Source: Scalesia atractyloides
Taxonomy: Eukaryota > Streptophyta > Magnoliopsida > Asterales > Asteraceae
NCBI GenBank assembly: GCA_947069175.1
Contig: CAMTDV010000030.1
Span: 95,256,411 to 95,320,410, forward strand
DNA length: 64,000 nucleotides
Direction of reading: 5' to 3'
Shown here: positions 47,045 to 58,510 of the stretch, one piece after another
Layout of the letters: the number at the start of each line of letters is the position of its first letter
Numbering within the stretch: the stretch's first letter is position 1
The notes under the pieces: model-generated
The model's input: only the letters and a program-made list of their open reading frames with translations
The model's database searches: none
Told to the model about the DNA's origin: nothing
Program-made: the position numbers and the translations under genes

Positions 47045-48433
47045 TTTGACGAGAATACGGTGGATACGCCGCTGGTACTTCCTATATATAAGTATTCTTG
47101 TCAAAGGATCAGAAGCATTATCTGGCGGTTACGAGAGGTTCCATGTGTAGACTGTTAGAGTAATTATTGTTTATTATTTTCAGTATATGCATTTGCCGAG
47201 GCCGCCTGCTCCCCATTTATGAGGTTTGAGCCTGTTCCCCATTTTATTATGCGGTTGAACCTGGCGTGCCCGCAACGATCGGCTCCGTTTGATTGAGCCT
47301 TGATCGATCAGTTCATTTTACATTTTCATTACATGCAATACACTCGGCTCCGTTTGATTGAGCCTTGAGTGCACAGACAATTTCATTTTCAATACATGCA
47401 ATACGTTCGGCTCCGTTTGATTGAGCCTTGAGCGCACAGACATTTTCATTATCAGTATCTTGTGGTTGTGGTGTTTGTAGTAGAGTCGCATAGAACTAAC
47501 CATAACTTGCGGATAAAGTCAATGAAAATTTGACAAGAATATGGTAGATACGCCGCTGGTACTTCCTATATATAAGTATTCTTGTCAAATGATCGGAGGC
47601 ATTATCAGGCGGTTATGAGAGGTTCCATGCATAGGCTGTTTGTGTGATTGTTGTTTAGATTAAGTTTTTCATTTTCAGTACATGCAATACGTTCGGCTCC
47701 ATTTGATTGAGCCTTGAGCGCACATACAATTTCATTTTCAGTACATGCAATACGTTCGGCTCCGTTTGATTGAGCCTTGAGCGCACAGACAATTTCATTA
47801 TCAGTATCTTGTGGTTGTTGTGTTTGTTGTAGAGTCGCATAGAACTAATCATAACTTGCGGATAAAGTCAATGTGAATTTGACAAGGATATGGTGGATAC
47901 GCCGCTGGTACTTCCTATATATAAGTATTCTTGTCAAATGATCGGAGGCATTATCAAGCGGTTATGAGAGGTTCCCTGCATAGGCTGTTTGTGTGATTAA
48001 GTTATTCATTTTCAGTACATGCAATACGCTTGGCTCCGTTTGATTGAGCCTTGAGCACACAGACAATTTCATTTTCAGTACATACAATACGATCGGCTCC
48101 GTTTGATTGAGCCTTGATCGCACAGATATATTTCATTTCAGTATTTTATGTTTGTTGTATTGGTTGTAGAGTTATATAGGACTAATCATAATTCACTGAT
48201 AAAACCAATGAAAATTTGACAAGAATATGGTGGATACGCCGCTGGTACTTCCTATATATAAGTATTCTTGTCAAAGGATCAGAGGCATTGTCGGACGGTT
48301 ATGAGAAGTTCTATGTAGGATTTATTAGTTTCTTGGTAACTAATCATAACTTGTGGATAAAACCAATGAAAATTTGGCAAGAATATGGTGGATACGCCGC
48401 TGGTACTTCCTATATATAAGTATTCTTGCCAAA
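47045..48433 (+). other. Five long hairpins (family 1)
   Basis: Arms TTTGACAAGAATA and TATTCTTGTCAAA enclose a conserved 35-nt loop. Positions: 47045-47105, 47529-47589, 47878-47948 (arms), 48215-48275 and 48373-48433. Copies 1 and 3 each have one A-to-G change in the left arm that gives G-U pairing. Copy 5 has a compensated pair (TTTGGC with GCCAAA). The loop itself can form a small inner stem (GGATAC with GTA and TCC). Confidence 0.8.
47276..48121 (+). other. Seven TT-bulged hairpins (family 2) with covarying outer stems
   Basis: Inner stem GGCTC/GAGCC, 9-nt loop, TT bulge on the 3' side, then a 5-bp outer stem that changes in step: CGATC/GATCG (47276-47306 and 48090-48121), CACTC/GAGTG (47341-47371), CGTTC/GAGCG (47404-47434, about 47690 and about 47754) and CGCTT/GAGCA (about 48026, one mismatch). 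Confidence 0.8.
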
Positions 48434-48480
48434 GGATCAGAGGCATTATCAGGCGGTTATGAGAAGTTCCATGTAAGATT

Positions 48481-48994
48481 TGGTATTGCCTTGGTTGAAA
48501 TTTGTGTTACATTTATATCATCTTGCTATTTAAAGAGATTGGATTGTGTTCCGTTTCTACATAAACTAACCTCTCCATCATAACAAACGAGAGAGGAACT
48601 TCCACCATTAAAACATATATGTTATCAGAATGTGGATTCAAATACTTGCAGTTGTGTTTATTTATGTTCAAATATCAGCTGTTGTGTTTATTTATGTTCC
48701 ATGTAGGTTGTAGTGTTAGAAGTTTTTGCCTTAGGATATAACTATACACTTCCAAACATATTCAAACTTTTATGCATGATATCATAGTTAGCGAATAATC
48801 TTTTCTTATCAATACTCTTACAGTAGGCAACAAAAAGCGATTCCTGTAATAGGGTACTTAACCTTTACAAGGAACGTTACCGCCTCAAACAAAAACTTAA
48901 ACCCTTACTTTCTCTAAGCAAGTAACTGACAAACTAAACACCATCATTCTTTTAGTCAAATATATCACTATTTAAAATTCGGGACGAAATTTCT
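48481..48994. other. TR-GAG 3' untranslated interior
   Basis: Non-coding, between the repeat array and the PPT. GGGACGAAATTTC near 48982 echoes the 3' noncoding region of the gypsy element. Confidence 0.6.
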
Positions 48995-49010
48995 AAAAAG
49001 CAGGGGATAC
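48995..49010 (+). promoter_or_regulatory. Polypurine tract of the TR-GAG element
   Basis: AAAAAGCAGGGGATAC is immediately followed by the 3' LTR. Confidence 0.75.
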
Positions 49011-51645
49011 TGTAATATCCGTCAAAAAACGGATTTACCAAACCCGCTCCGTTTATCAACCGAACAGTCAGTTAAAATTTTCGTTGCGAATTAAATGCCC
49101 AAAATAATTTTAAACAATACATAATCAATTATTATACGGGATTATATAAGTTGTTTTTGAAAAACTGTTGAAAATCGCAAAATAAAAATATTTTGGTTCT
49201 GCCGGGTTTCGAACCCGGGTCAGTAACCGGTTCACAAACAAACTTAACACACGCGCACAAACCACTGCGCCACTAATGTTCCTTGTCAAATATTGAAATC
49301 ATTTAATTCATATCATGACTTTCTGAATTCAAAACCGGCGCCCAAAAGTTCAGTCGTCGGATATCCCGGCAATCTCGCAAGTTTTAACGACAACTTCCGT
49401 TATAACGTATACATTTGCTAAGACATCGGTTATAACCGACGTCTGGGTCAGCGACCAAAGTTATAACCGCCAGAGTTTTCATAACCGACGAATCCAGTCG
49501 GAAATCAGACCAAGTTCATCGATAATTTGCCCTATAAATATCCCCTCGAACCTCTGCAAACCTTTTCGCTCAAAACCACACCCTTTCTCGGCGAAAACTC
49601 TCTCGCCGGAATTCTTCTGTTTGTCGTCGGAAAACCGGGTTATCCATTCCTGAGCTTTACTGAACCCCCTAAGCTTATACCGAAGCCACCCATACCTTTT
49701 TTCAAACTTTTTGAAGGCTCGCTGCTGCAAGACACTCGTCGCCGGAGCCTGTTGCTGTCGCCGGAGTTCTGCTGGAAAACAGGGGAAGCTAGTCGGTATA
49801 CCTCATGCCTAATTTCTTTTCTTTTTACTTATATCTCATATGTATTTAATCATCAAACACTAAAGAAACCGATTAAAACTTTGAACCAGTCGGATTTTCC
49901 GATTCTGGTTAAAATCAGACGAAGAAGATGAAGTGCGGTAAACGTATAAGTATAATTAAAATCAAGATATTACTCGGGCTAGACACACAGTCCAGCGGTG
50001 GACTGTGTGCACATTAAACACAGAAAGGTCTCGAGTTCGAATCCTGTTCCACACACGCTGCCTTAATAAAAATGATTTTTTTGTTAAACCGAACCGGAGT
50101 CACACAGGTGTATGTTAAGTATATTAATAACCGGAATAATAACCGAGTTAGACACACAGTCCAGCGGTGGACTGTGTGTATGTTTAATCACAGGACACGA
50201 GTTCGAGTCCGGTCTACTGCATCGATTCGGACCATTATTCAAACTTTTTAAATACGGCATGAATGAAAATGCTTAATTTGTATTTAAGTAAAATAAAAAT
50301 CAGATTAGTTAACATGTCAAACACACAGTCCAGCGGTGGACTGTGTGTTACGCAAGCCACAGGTCCTGGGTTCGAGACCTGTGGAGCGCACCGGTCCGAA
50401 TGAATTAAATCGTTTTTAATAAAAGGATTTTCTGTTTAAATTAATTAATATATAAATATAATTAAAAACGGATATATGACGGGTTAGACACGTAGCTCAG
50501 TTGGTAGAGCTGCGTGCACGCGTACGGGAGGTCTCGGGTTCGAGCCTCACCCAGCGCACTTATATTCGCACTCGAACCGGTCAACGGTCAGTCAACGGTC
50601 AAAGTCAAAGTCAACGGTCAGAAAAAGTCAAATTTTTTTATTATTTTTATTTAATTATTTTAATTAAAAATCAATTAAAAATACTTAAAAATAACATTTT
50701 TAAGGTTAGAAAATAGCCTTAAACTCACAAAAATACACCCAACAATCCTACTAAAATAGATTAATAAAATCCGTTTACTTACCAAACCATAATGCGATTT
50801 ATCTAGGTTAATCTCACTCGTGGTTAAAACCACTTCGCGTGCATTCAACATCATCAACCGAACGCACCCACTGTGAGTGAATCTTACAACTCCCCCTTTT
50901 AAATTACACGTTTTGGGGTGTGTCATGTGTCATAAAAATAATTAACTTGTTTATTTAAACTTGTGCCATACCACATCATGATCTAAACTTAGATTGTTTA
51001 TATTGTTGTGATTACTTATTTCCTTTTTTCAAATTATATGAAACTCATTCATTAAGCCCATCAGTTCCTCGTGGGAGACGAGTTGAACAACGCGTGCCTC
51101 AAATCAAATTCATTATTGTTCATGTGTGTATCATTGAGTTTATATTGTTTGTAGTTGTGTCATTCATATTATCATGTTTATGCAATTCATTCATTAGGCC
51201 CCTCAGTTCCTCGTGAGAGACGAGTTGAGCATCGCGTGCCTCTAATTGTTCCATTATTGTTCATGTGTGTTTTATTTAATATCTTATGATTGTTGAATAA
51301 GTTTACATCTATTTTTACTCATGTTTGGTTATGCACATATTTCATAATCAATTTAAATAAACTTGTTCAAATGTTTTCCATAGGATTCACTCGCCAACAT
51401 TATGTTGATCCAAAAACCCTTTTACACATGATACAGGTGAACAGGTTGAAGCAAGGAAAACATAGGAAATGCCTTAGAAGAGAACAAAGAAGCTTAGATT
51501 GATAGTTAGAACATATTGTAATTCTTATTGTAAATTTTCATTAAATTGTATTAATGAATATGAAACGCATAATAAATGTCATGAGCTTTGATGATAACCC
51601 AATCATGCCCCGATCACCTTTTCCGCTGCGGGTCGGGGTGTGACA
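49011..51645 (+). repeat. 3' LTR of the TR-GAG element
   Basis: 2635 bp, carrying the same five tRNA-like modules and TT-bulged hairpins as the 5' LTR. It has a 10-bp insertion near 49180 relative to it. Confidence 0.92.
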
Positions 51646-51958
51646 AAAGCAACCTTGAATACCGTATTATCTGTAACTCTTGAGACAACGCCTAATTGTT
51701 TTCGCCATACAGTATTTGAATGTTTATTATACAATATAATAGATCAATGCTGTGAAACCCTAATTTTTTGTGTTACGGCGTTAGATTGTAGTTTGAGCGA
51801 ATCAGTTTAGATTTCTTAACTTAATATGCTATGATACTGATACTATTTTTAACGGCTCTATTTTTACGGTGTTGGATTGTAGTTTGAGCGAATCGGTTCA
51901 GATTTCTAATGGAATTATGGTTTATTATATTATATACGTACACATGGAATTATATTAA
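51646..51958 (+). other. DUF1644 5' intron, middle part
   Basis: Continues the intron interrupted at 42141. It matches 60000-60250 (for example CTCTTGAGACAA and AATAGATCAATG), showing an intragenic duplication. It ends in TATATTAA, the MULE target. Confidence 0.6.
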
Positions 51959-52404
51959 GGGTGAGGGTATTGGTACATCCCCCAAATTAAATCACACCCC
52001 CTCCAGCAGCAGCGTATTAGACAATAAGGGTCATATAGGGGGAAGTGCATTAAATGGTGTCAGGAAAAGTGAAAAAAAGGTGAATCAATATGAATCTCTT
52101 TGCTCTATAAGACCTGTATAAGCTGGAGGTAGTTGGAGGATTTACCCTATACACTCCTCATTGAGCTATACGACCCTCATTGATACAATGTTTGAGGAAT
52201 TTAAGGTAGCAGACTGACACGGCAGTGAGTTGAGTCTGAAAAGGTCTGGAAAAATACTCCCATACGCCCCTCATTGCCCTATACGCTCCATATCGAAGTT
52301 AAAAAGTTTGTTTATCCTTGGAGACGGGTGCATTTTCTCAAAACTTGTAATTTTCACAAAATATTGTTGAAAATTCACAAGTAAAACAGCTAGATCAAAT
52401 CACG

Positions 52405-55400
52405 ATGTCGTCTTGGGACTTTAGTTCCTTTTTTTGCGAAGATACAAACCAGTCATACATTTCCGAAAGCGTTTGGGTTACCGATGTTGATCGAGGTGAG
52501 GAAGAGGTTGTGTCTGTGCTTCGTTGTGATGACGGGAGTGTGCGCCCCATACTGCCTGATTTGAACCAGGTGTTCATAGACGAGGCGGGACCAAATAACG
52601 TGGCTCAAAGATATCCGCATCACGCTTACGGGACTTACCATACGTATACGGAAAAACAACACAACATAGAGTACGAGGAAGGTTCTAAGGACTTCGAGGA
52701 AAATGATAAAGAAGTCGATGAAGGCATCACGCACTTTGAGGAATGGGGTCACAACGAGGACGAAGGTGTTGACAGCGACAAAGGTGCTAACGAGGAAGGC
52801 GCTAACAAGGAAGGCGCTAACAAGGAAGGCACTAACGACCGGAAAGAATCAGAAAAGGTATGACATAACCGTTACTTATGTGTTATTCGCTAATATATCG
52901 TTTATTAGGTATCACATTGTATTAGGTTGTATAAGAATCCGAATCGACACGACCCAATTTTTTACAAATCCAACCGGAACCGATCCGACCCGACCCGAAA
53001 TTTCATTCATATACATGAAATCGATCACGGCCCGATTTTTAAACAAAAAAATCCGACCACATAATTATATTAACAACCTTATAATGTACCGTTGTTTCAG
53101 GTATTTGGGACACTTGAAGAGTTGAAAGATTGGGTTTACCAAAGTGAAGTTGCGAAAGGTTATGTCATGGTGACCCAACGAACGATAACAAGAGGAGAAG
53201 GTTCGTTAGCAAGGACGTGAAGATATGGTTGCAATGCAACCGTGGGGGCGAACACAAAAGTAAGGCAACAGTTCGGCGTTCCGGTAGCAAAAAGGTTGGT
53301 TGTCCTTTTAAGGTGATAGGGAAACGAGACGCAAGTAGTGGAAATTGGAGCATAGTCGATACTAAAAACAATCATAACCATGAGCCTTTAGGATTCCTCG
53401 AGGGTCACGCGTTTGCGAGAAGGCTGTCCAAGGATGAAGAATCACTGGTGGAAAGACTTTATTTTCAAAACATGGAGCCCACAAATATACATTTAACCCT
53501 AAGAAAACAAAACCCACGTAGCGTGTGCATTCTACGAGACATACAAAACGTGATAAAAAAGATTAAACTCAAAATGTACGGCGATCAAACACCAATGCAG
53601 ATACTGGAGATGATGTTGAAAGAAGAAAGGTACACTTATTTCACCAGGGTGAATCCCTCTACAAATGCGGTCGAGGATGTATTTTCGTTCATCGGGACTC
53701 ATACGTAATGTGGCGTGCATTCCCACATGTGTTGATGATTGATGCTACCTACAAAACGAATGAGTATAAACTTCCGTTTATACAAGTTGTAGGTGTGACA
53801 TCAACACACAAGTCCTTTTGTGTGGCTCATGCGTTTGTCTCTAGAGAAAAACAGGATAACTTCTTATGGGTTCTAGAGAGGCTTAAAGAATTGTTGGTAG
53901 AGTGTATGGAGCCACGTGTAATTGTAACAGACAGGGATCAAGCTTTGATGGAAGCCTGCGATATAGTATTCCCAAAAGCTTCAAAACTGTTATGTAGGTG
54001 GCACATCTCACAGAATATTCTAAAACACTGTCGGACAAAATTTACAGATGAAGACTGGAAAATATTCAAGCTTTCTTAGTCTCGACTGTGTGCTTCTCCC
54101 ACTCCAACGCTATACAATTATAACTTTGAGCGGCTCTATACGCGACTGATAGACGACCATCTACAGGTACATATTATATTAGTTTACATACGTTTATGCA
54201 ACTATATATACATGCTAACATTACAAATAATTAATTTTTGTTTTTTTAGAAGTTTTGGACTATTTGTATAATGTATGGCTGAAAAAGTACAAAGAAAAGT
54301 TTGTGGCAGCATGGACTAACACGGTCCCTAACTTTGGTCAACACACAACCAACAGAGTTGAAAGCCAGCATGCTAAGTTTAAGAGATATGTTAAGGGGTC
54401 AAACAGCTCGCTCCATAGACTTGTGTGGCTTGTTGACAAAGTTGTTCAGTCTCAGCGCGTACAAATAACCTCAGCTTTCAGGAAAGTCGTTCCGTACAAA
54501 TGGGGACCACAAAATACCATTTTTTGATAACATACGCGGTAATGTTTCCCAGAGAGCGCTAGACTTGTTGCTTGTCGAGAGGAAAAAGCTACGTGCGTTG
54601 CGGGTGGCAGGGGGGACTTGTGGCCATCAGCTTTTTAAGGGTTGTGGCTTGCCATGTGCTTGTCAGATGGAGTGGTGGGAAAATACAGGTAATAAAATAG
54701 GCTTCGGCCTCTTACTATTCTTCATATGTAATATATCAACTATAAATAGAAAATATCATTTTAATTTGTATATATAATCAATGGGTTTTACCTATGACTA
54801 TTTAGATACAGATTGCAAAATTCCTCTTTCCTCGATAGACAGATTCTGGACAAAGCTTGATTTTTTGACAGAAAATATGAGCAAGATGGTTGTGATCTTC
54901 GGGCGGAAATGGATAGGGTCACAAAACAACTACAGGCGCAACCACCGATAGTGTTAAAAAGTATGTTGTCGAAGATAAAAGCGGTTGTGGATCCAAGTAT
55001 GACTGACCATGAACCGCCTGAGCTACAACAAGATACTCGGGGGCGCCCATCTACGAAAGCAAAACAACAAAGGGAGGAGGTTGCGAGGCGTAAAGATACC
55101 CAAACCCAATCACAAAGGAACGAGGACACTCAAAAGAGAGTGGACACTCAAAAGCCGTTTGTGCAACGTAGTCGTTCAAAGAAAAATAAAGCTAAAAATA
55201 CAATTCCGAAGCCAAATGAACATTTTCCGCTGTTGGTGGGGGATAGGTACGTATATACATATATACATGTATACATACATACATGCATAGATACATACAT
55301 ACAAACAAACATACATACATTTATTTCCGTTATTTAGATTTCCCACCATGTGTTTTTTTTTTTCAATTATAGGTACAAACACATGATCGATTGGTTTACG

Positions 55401-56480
55401 GATTGGCTTCCAACTATGTACCAGAGATACATAACACATATGGAAAATGCCCAACCGGACGGTAACTGTGGATTTGATCCATAGCTATCGGTTTGGGGTT
55501 GGAGCAGAATCAGTGGATGTGGGTCCTCCAGCAGCTACTCGACGAGATGTTCATAAACAAAGAACAGTGGTGGCGTATTCTCGACTCTTTTGATAAGGGG
55601 TGCTACAATGTGGTATATCGATCAATAAATTGGTTGAACGTGGAACCTGCACCAACTGCATGTTGGATGTTCATGCCCTACACGGGATTGTTGGTGGCTC
55701 ATAAATTTGGTGTGATTGTTCAGCATTTAAGCAACGGTGTTTGTCAAACTTACTTCCCCATGTTCGATGGTCCGGAGGTCTACCCAGACCATTCTGTTTT
55801 ATCGATTGCTTATGTGGAAGGTGGCCACTTCATCATAGTTAAGTTAACAGATGATTGCCCAATGCTAGTACCGAATGGGCTATGGAGTATATACAGAAGT
55901 ACGGAAGCTATGGAATGATAGACAATGTACACGTCACGTATTGCACAGGGTAGGGCGTTACTAGGTAGTAATAGAAGTCAACGAAGAGAATATATAACCG
56001 TAGAGTAGGTTTCGGTGTAACACTTAAAATTGTTTAATTGTAGTATTACGTTTAAAGCAAATAATGTTATTTGCATTATATTATATTTCAAATATAGTTT
56101 ATGTGACAATTATTTTATAAAAAATATTAATTACATTGTTTTATAACATAAAAACCCGTATTTATTAAATTTTGTTTTTTAAAAAAAGGTACAATCGAAT
56201 CGTATGGGCCGATGAGAGCCTTATACGCGTCTGATGGTGGTTGATTGCCAGCGAGGCTGAGAGGCGTACCGAGGCCAGGTTGCCAGTTCGACCCGTGCCG
56301 CCACCACGTGTTTATCCAGAACCCGACATGCAGCCAGCCCCGTCCCCTACGCAGGCCGGCCCTTCCAGCACGCAGGCCGGTCCGTCCAGCACGCAGTCCC
56401 CACCGTCCGCTACGCAGATCCCTTTGTCAGGTGATGGTGCTGATTCTGATGACACCGGTGACGACATGCCGTTGGATTAG
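52405..56480 (+). pseudogene. MULE transposase-OTU fusion gene, inactivated
   Basis: Likely exons 52405-52857, 53101-54166, 54250-54688, 54812-55246, 55373-about 56008 and 56189-56480. Order: acidic N terminus with (NKEGA) repeats; a FAR1-type zinc domain (KIWLQCNRGG, KKVGCPFKV, NNHNHEP); the MULE catalytic domain (VLMIDATYKTNEYKLPFIQV, VIVTDRDQALMEA); a SWIM-like cysteine cluster (CGHQLFKGCGLPCACQ); a charged linker; an OTU cysteine-protease domain (QPDGNCGF with the nucleophile Cys, GGHFIIVKL with the His); and a Pro/Ser-rich tail (AGPSSTQ repeats). Single-base frame changes occur near 53185, 53685, 54525 and 55480, and a TAG lies at 54077-54079 in the catalytic domain, so it cannot make full-length protein. 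FAR1/MULE proteins with OTU tails recur in plant genomes and are sometimes misnamed in databases (from memory). Confidence 0.85.
55248..55332. repeat. (ACAT)n microsatellite in a transposase intron
   Basis: Imperfect ATACATAC/ACAAACAA repeats lie between two MULE exons and explain the Tyr/Ile/His-rich chance ORFs there. Confidence 0.85.
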
Positions 56481-56967
56481 TATTTCTGTATTTTTTTGGG
56501 TGTAATTTGATTTTAAACATTGTGCGAACGTTATGTTTATTTTGTTTGGTTATCTTTTGAACCTATGATTGTACCGACAAATATTTATTTTTTTGTTATT
56601 TACGCTTAATAGTTTGCGTGGTTGACTTTATATAAACGTTTGTGGTGATTTTAATGAAAAACCTCATTTTAATATAATCAATATTTTTGTTAACTAATAA
56701 ATTATTTTAATAACAATGTTTTGTTGTATTCATGTTATGTTTTTTTTAAATAAAAAGGTAAGAAATTTCATCAAATATACTCTCAATACATAACATTTTG
56801 ATAAAACACAAAATATGAGAGCCATTACATTCGATTACAGAACTTACATAAACTTAAATAGTGGTAATGACAAACAACACAAAAAAAATCCAAGAGATTA
56901 TCAACCATCTTTCCCTTTGATGAACGGCCCTTGAACGATTATGTTCCATTTCTGCCACTTGCAATTT

Positions 56968-57265
56968 CTACATTCGAACCTCCTCTCTCAAAAGGATGAC
57001 TTCGTTTTCAAGCACAACCTTCGTATCCAACAGCCCTCTAATGATTTGACTTGACCGATTACATAATGGAGGATCGTGCCACAAAAAGAACTTGCATTTA
57101 GAACGCTGAAACGAAAACGAATTAATGTTTATAAATTATAAGTGTAAAAAAAATACTTCTTAAAATGCATACCAATTGAGAGCAGGTGTAAAATTGATGT
57201 CCGGAATTAGTTTCGGTCCAAGATGTTTTGAGTGCAGCTTGCCTACCACATCTGCAAAGAACCAT
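56968..57265 (-). CDS. GRF-type zinc-finger protein carried by the MULE
   Basis: Two exons (57265-57173 and 57105-56968) join in phase to 76 codons. MVLCRCGRQAALKTSWTETN, then HQFYTC and, across the intron, CKFFLWHD match the GRF zinc finger (C-x-C-G, Thr, Asn-x-G-x-x-F, C, then C-x-F-F-x-W-x-D; ligands C4, C6, C28, C35). A short leucine-rich tail (VVLENEVILLREEV) suggests a coiled coil. GRF fingers bind nucleic acid, usually single-stranded DNA, in topoisomerase III, NEIL3 and APE2. Small GRF ORFs are common companions of plant transposons. It runs opposite to the transposase gene. A TAG after EEVRM may be premature because reading beyond it stays coiled-coil-like. An upstream in-frame ATG at 57304 is possible. 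Confidence 0.72.
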
Positions 57266-57342
57266 GGTTGATGTGAAGATGGATACGGATACAACACAAA
57301 CCATCTAATACGTACTGCATCTTTTCAAGAAAAAAAACATCA

Positions 57343-57614
57343 ATACGCCTCTCATACGGCAATTAGAGGCGTATAAAAGTACGATTTCTGACAACCTTTT
57401 TTGACATATGCTCCGTATTATACAATGAGGGACGTATAGACACAACTTTTTAGGAATTAATACTTGTATACGCCCCTCATAGTGCAATGAGAGTCGTATA
57501 GGTTTTGAAAAGCTGACAACTTTTTGATAAATACGAAAACTTTTTGATATATACGAAAAAGTGGTCAGAAAATGTGGATCTATACGCCCCTCATTGCACT
57601 ATGAGGTCCGTATA
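57343..57614. repeat. Palindromic TATACGCCCCTCAT motifs, internal cluster
   Basis: Near-palindromes at 57343-57375 (perfect 10-bp arms ATACGCCTCT/AGAGGCGTAT), 57467-57500 and 57581-57614, with a half-site near 57413-57437. Related words lie near both MULE ends (52151-52182, 52261-52290, 59611-59642), so they look like transposase-binding or subterminal repeats. Confidence 0.7.
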
Positions 57615-57828
57615 CATGTGTATTCTTGCCCCTTTTAGCTACAAACCACATTTACATCTGGATATGCAAAGTTGGACCACTAAAGCAAATTCTTGGACCA
57701 CACCATGATGAACCGGAAGTACACACACGAACGGATTCTTTGTCTCTCGTATTGTTCTCTCTCTCGTATCACTTGATACGGTTGGAGTATTCAAGGTTAG
57801 CTCGTTTTCCATATTTGATGTTTTAATT

Positions 57829-58510
57829 TTGGTGGTTACTATGGCCGTTTGTGATGGTGTTAGGGTGGTGGTTATTGTTTGCGGTGGTGTTGGGGTGGTT
57901 GTTAGGTTGGTTGATATGGCTGAAGGTGGTTGGGGTGGTGTTTCATGGTGGTTTGTGGTGGTGGAGGTTTATGGTGGTGTTTCATGGTGGTTTTTGGTGG
58001 TGGACGGTGGAGGTTTATGGTGGGTTTCATGGTGGTTTGTGGTGGTGGACGGTGGAGGTTTATGGTGGTTGACGGTGAAGGTCTGTGGTGGTTGACGGTG
58101 GTGAGGTGGTGGGTGGTAGGCTATGGATAAATTCGTGTTTGGTGGTGGGTGGTAGGCTGTGGATAAATTGGTGTTTGGTGGTGGGTGGTAGGCTTTGGTA
58201 GCGGTTGAGGGTGGTGGTTTGTGGTGGTTGGTTGTGGTAAGGTGGTGGTGGATGGTGGCTGTGGTAAGGTGGTGGTGGGTGGTGGCTGTGATAAGGTGGT
58301 GGGTTGCGGGTGGTGGCTGTGGTGGTGGTGGGTTGTGGGTGGTGGTGGTGGTGGTGGGTTGTGGGTAGTAGGCTGTGGTGGTCGTGGTAATGGGCTATGG
58401 TGGCGGGTGGTCGGCTGTGGCAGTGGCAGGTGGTCGCTGTGGAGGTTTTTGAGGGTGGTGGTGGGCTATGGTGGTGCCGTGGTGGGTGGTGGGTGTGGTA
58501 GTTATCAGAT
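57829..58510. repeat. GGT-rich minisatellite
   Basis: About 680 bp made of GGTGGTGG-type repeats on the plus strand with higher-order units (for example GGTAGGCTGTGGATAAATT). It produces long chance ORFs rich in Gly/Trp/Val or His/Pro/Thr that I do not accept as genes. Confidence 0.85.

Larger units (their letters stand above)
47016..48480 (+). repeat. Post-gag repeat array with two interleaved repeat families
   Basis: Five copies of a unit of about 110-150 bp (starting near 47016, 47498, 47847, 48180 and 48340) each carry a 13-bp hairpin around GGATACGCCGCTGGTACTTC. Seven copies of a 55-65-bp unit carrying GGCTCCGTTTGATTGAGCC lie between them (47276-48121). No coding frame persists across the array. 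Confidence 0.88.
42142..51645 (+). mobile_element. Gag-only LTR retrotransposon (TR-GAG)
   Basis: Two 2.6-kb LTRs (TGTAATATCCG...GGGTGTGACA) enclose a PBS, a gag gene and about 2 kb of structured repeats, then a PPT. There is no protease, RT, RNase H or integrase, so the element depends on another element in trans. The flanks read AAAGA and AAAGC; the paralogous empty site at 59981-60010 supports AAAGA as the original 5-bp target. By eye about 20 substitutions and one 10-bp indel separate the LTRs. The gag zinc-knuckle layout and LTR style resemble the Ty3/gypsy element at 14-25 kb, which is a plausible type of helper. Confidence 0.9.

Noticed and set aside
47016..48480. CRISPR-like direct repeats
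   Set aside because: Repeats and spacers are of unequal length, lie inside a plant retroelement, and spacers are not unique.
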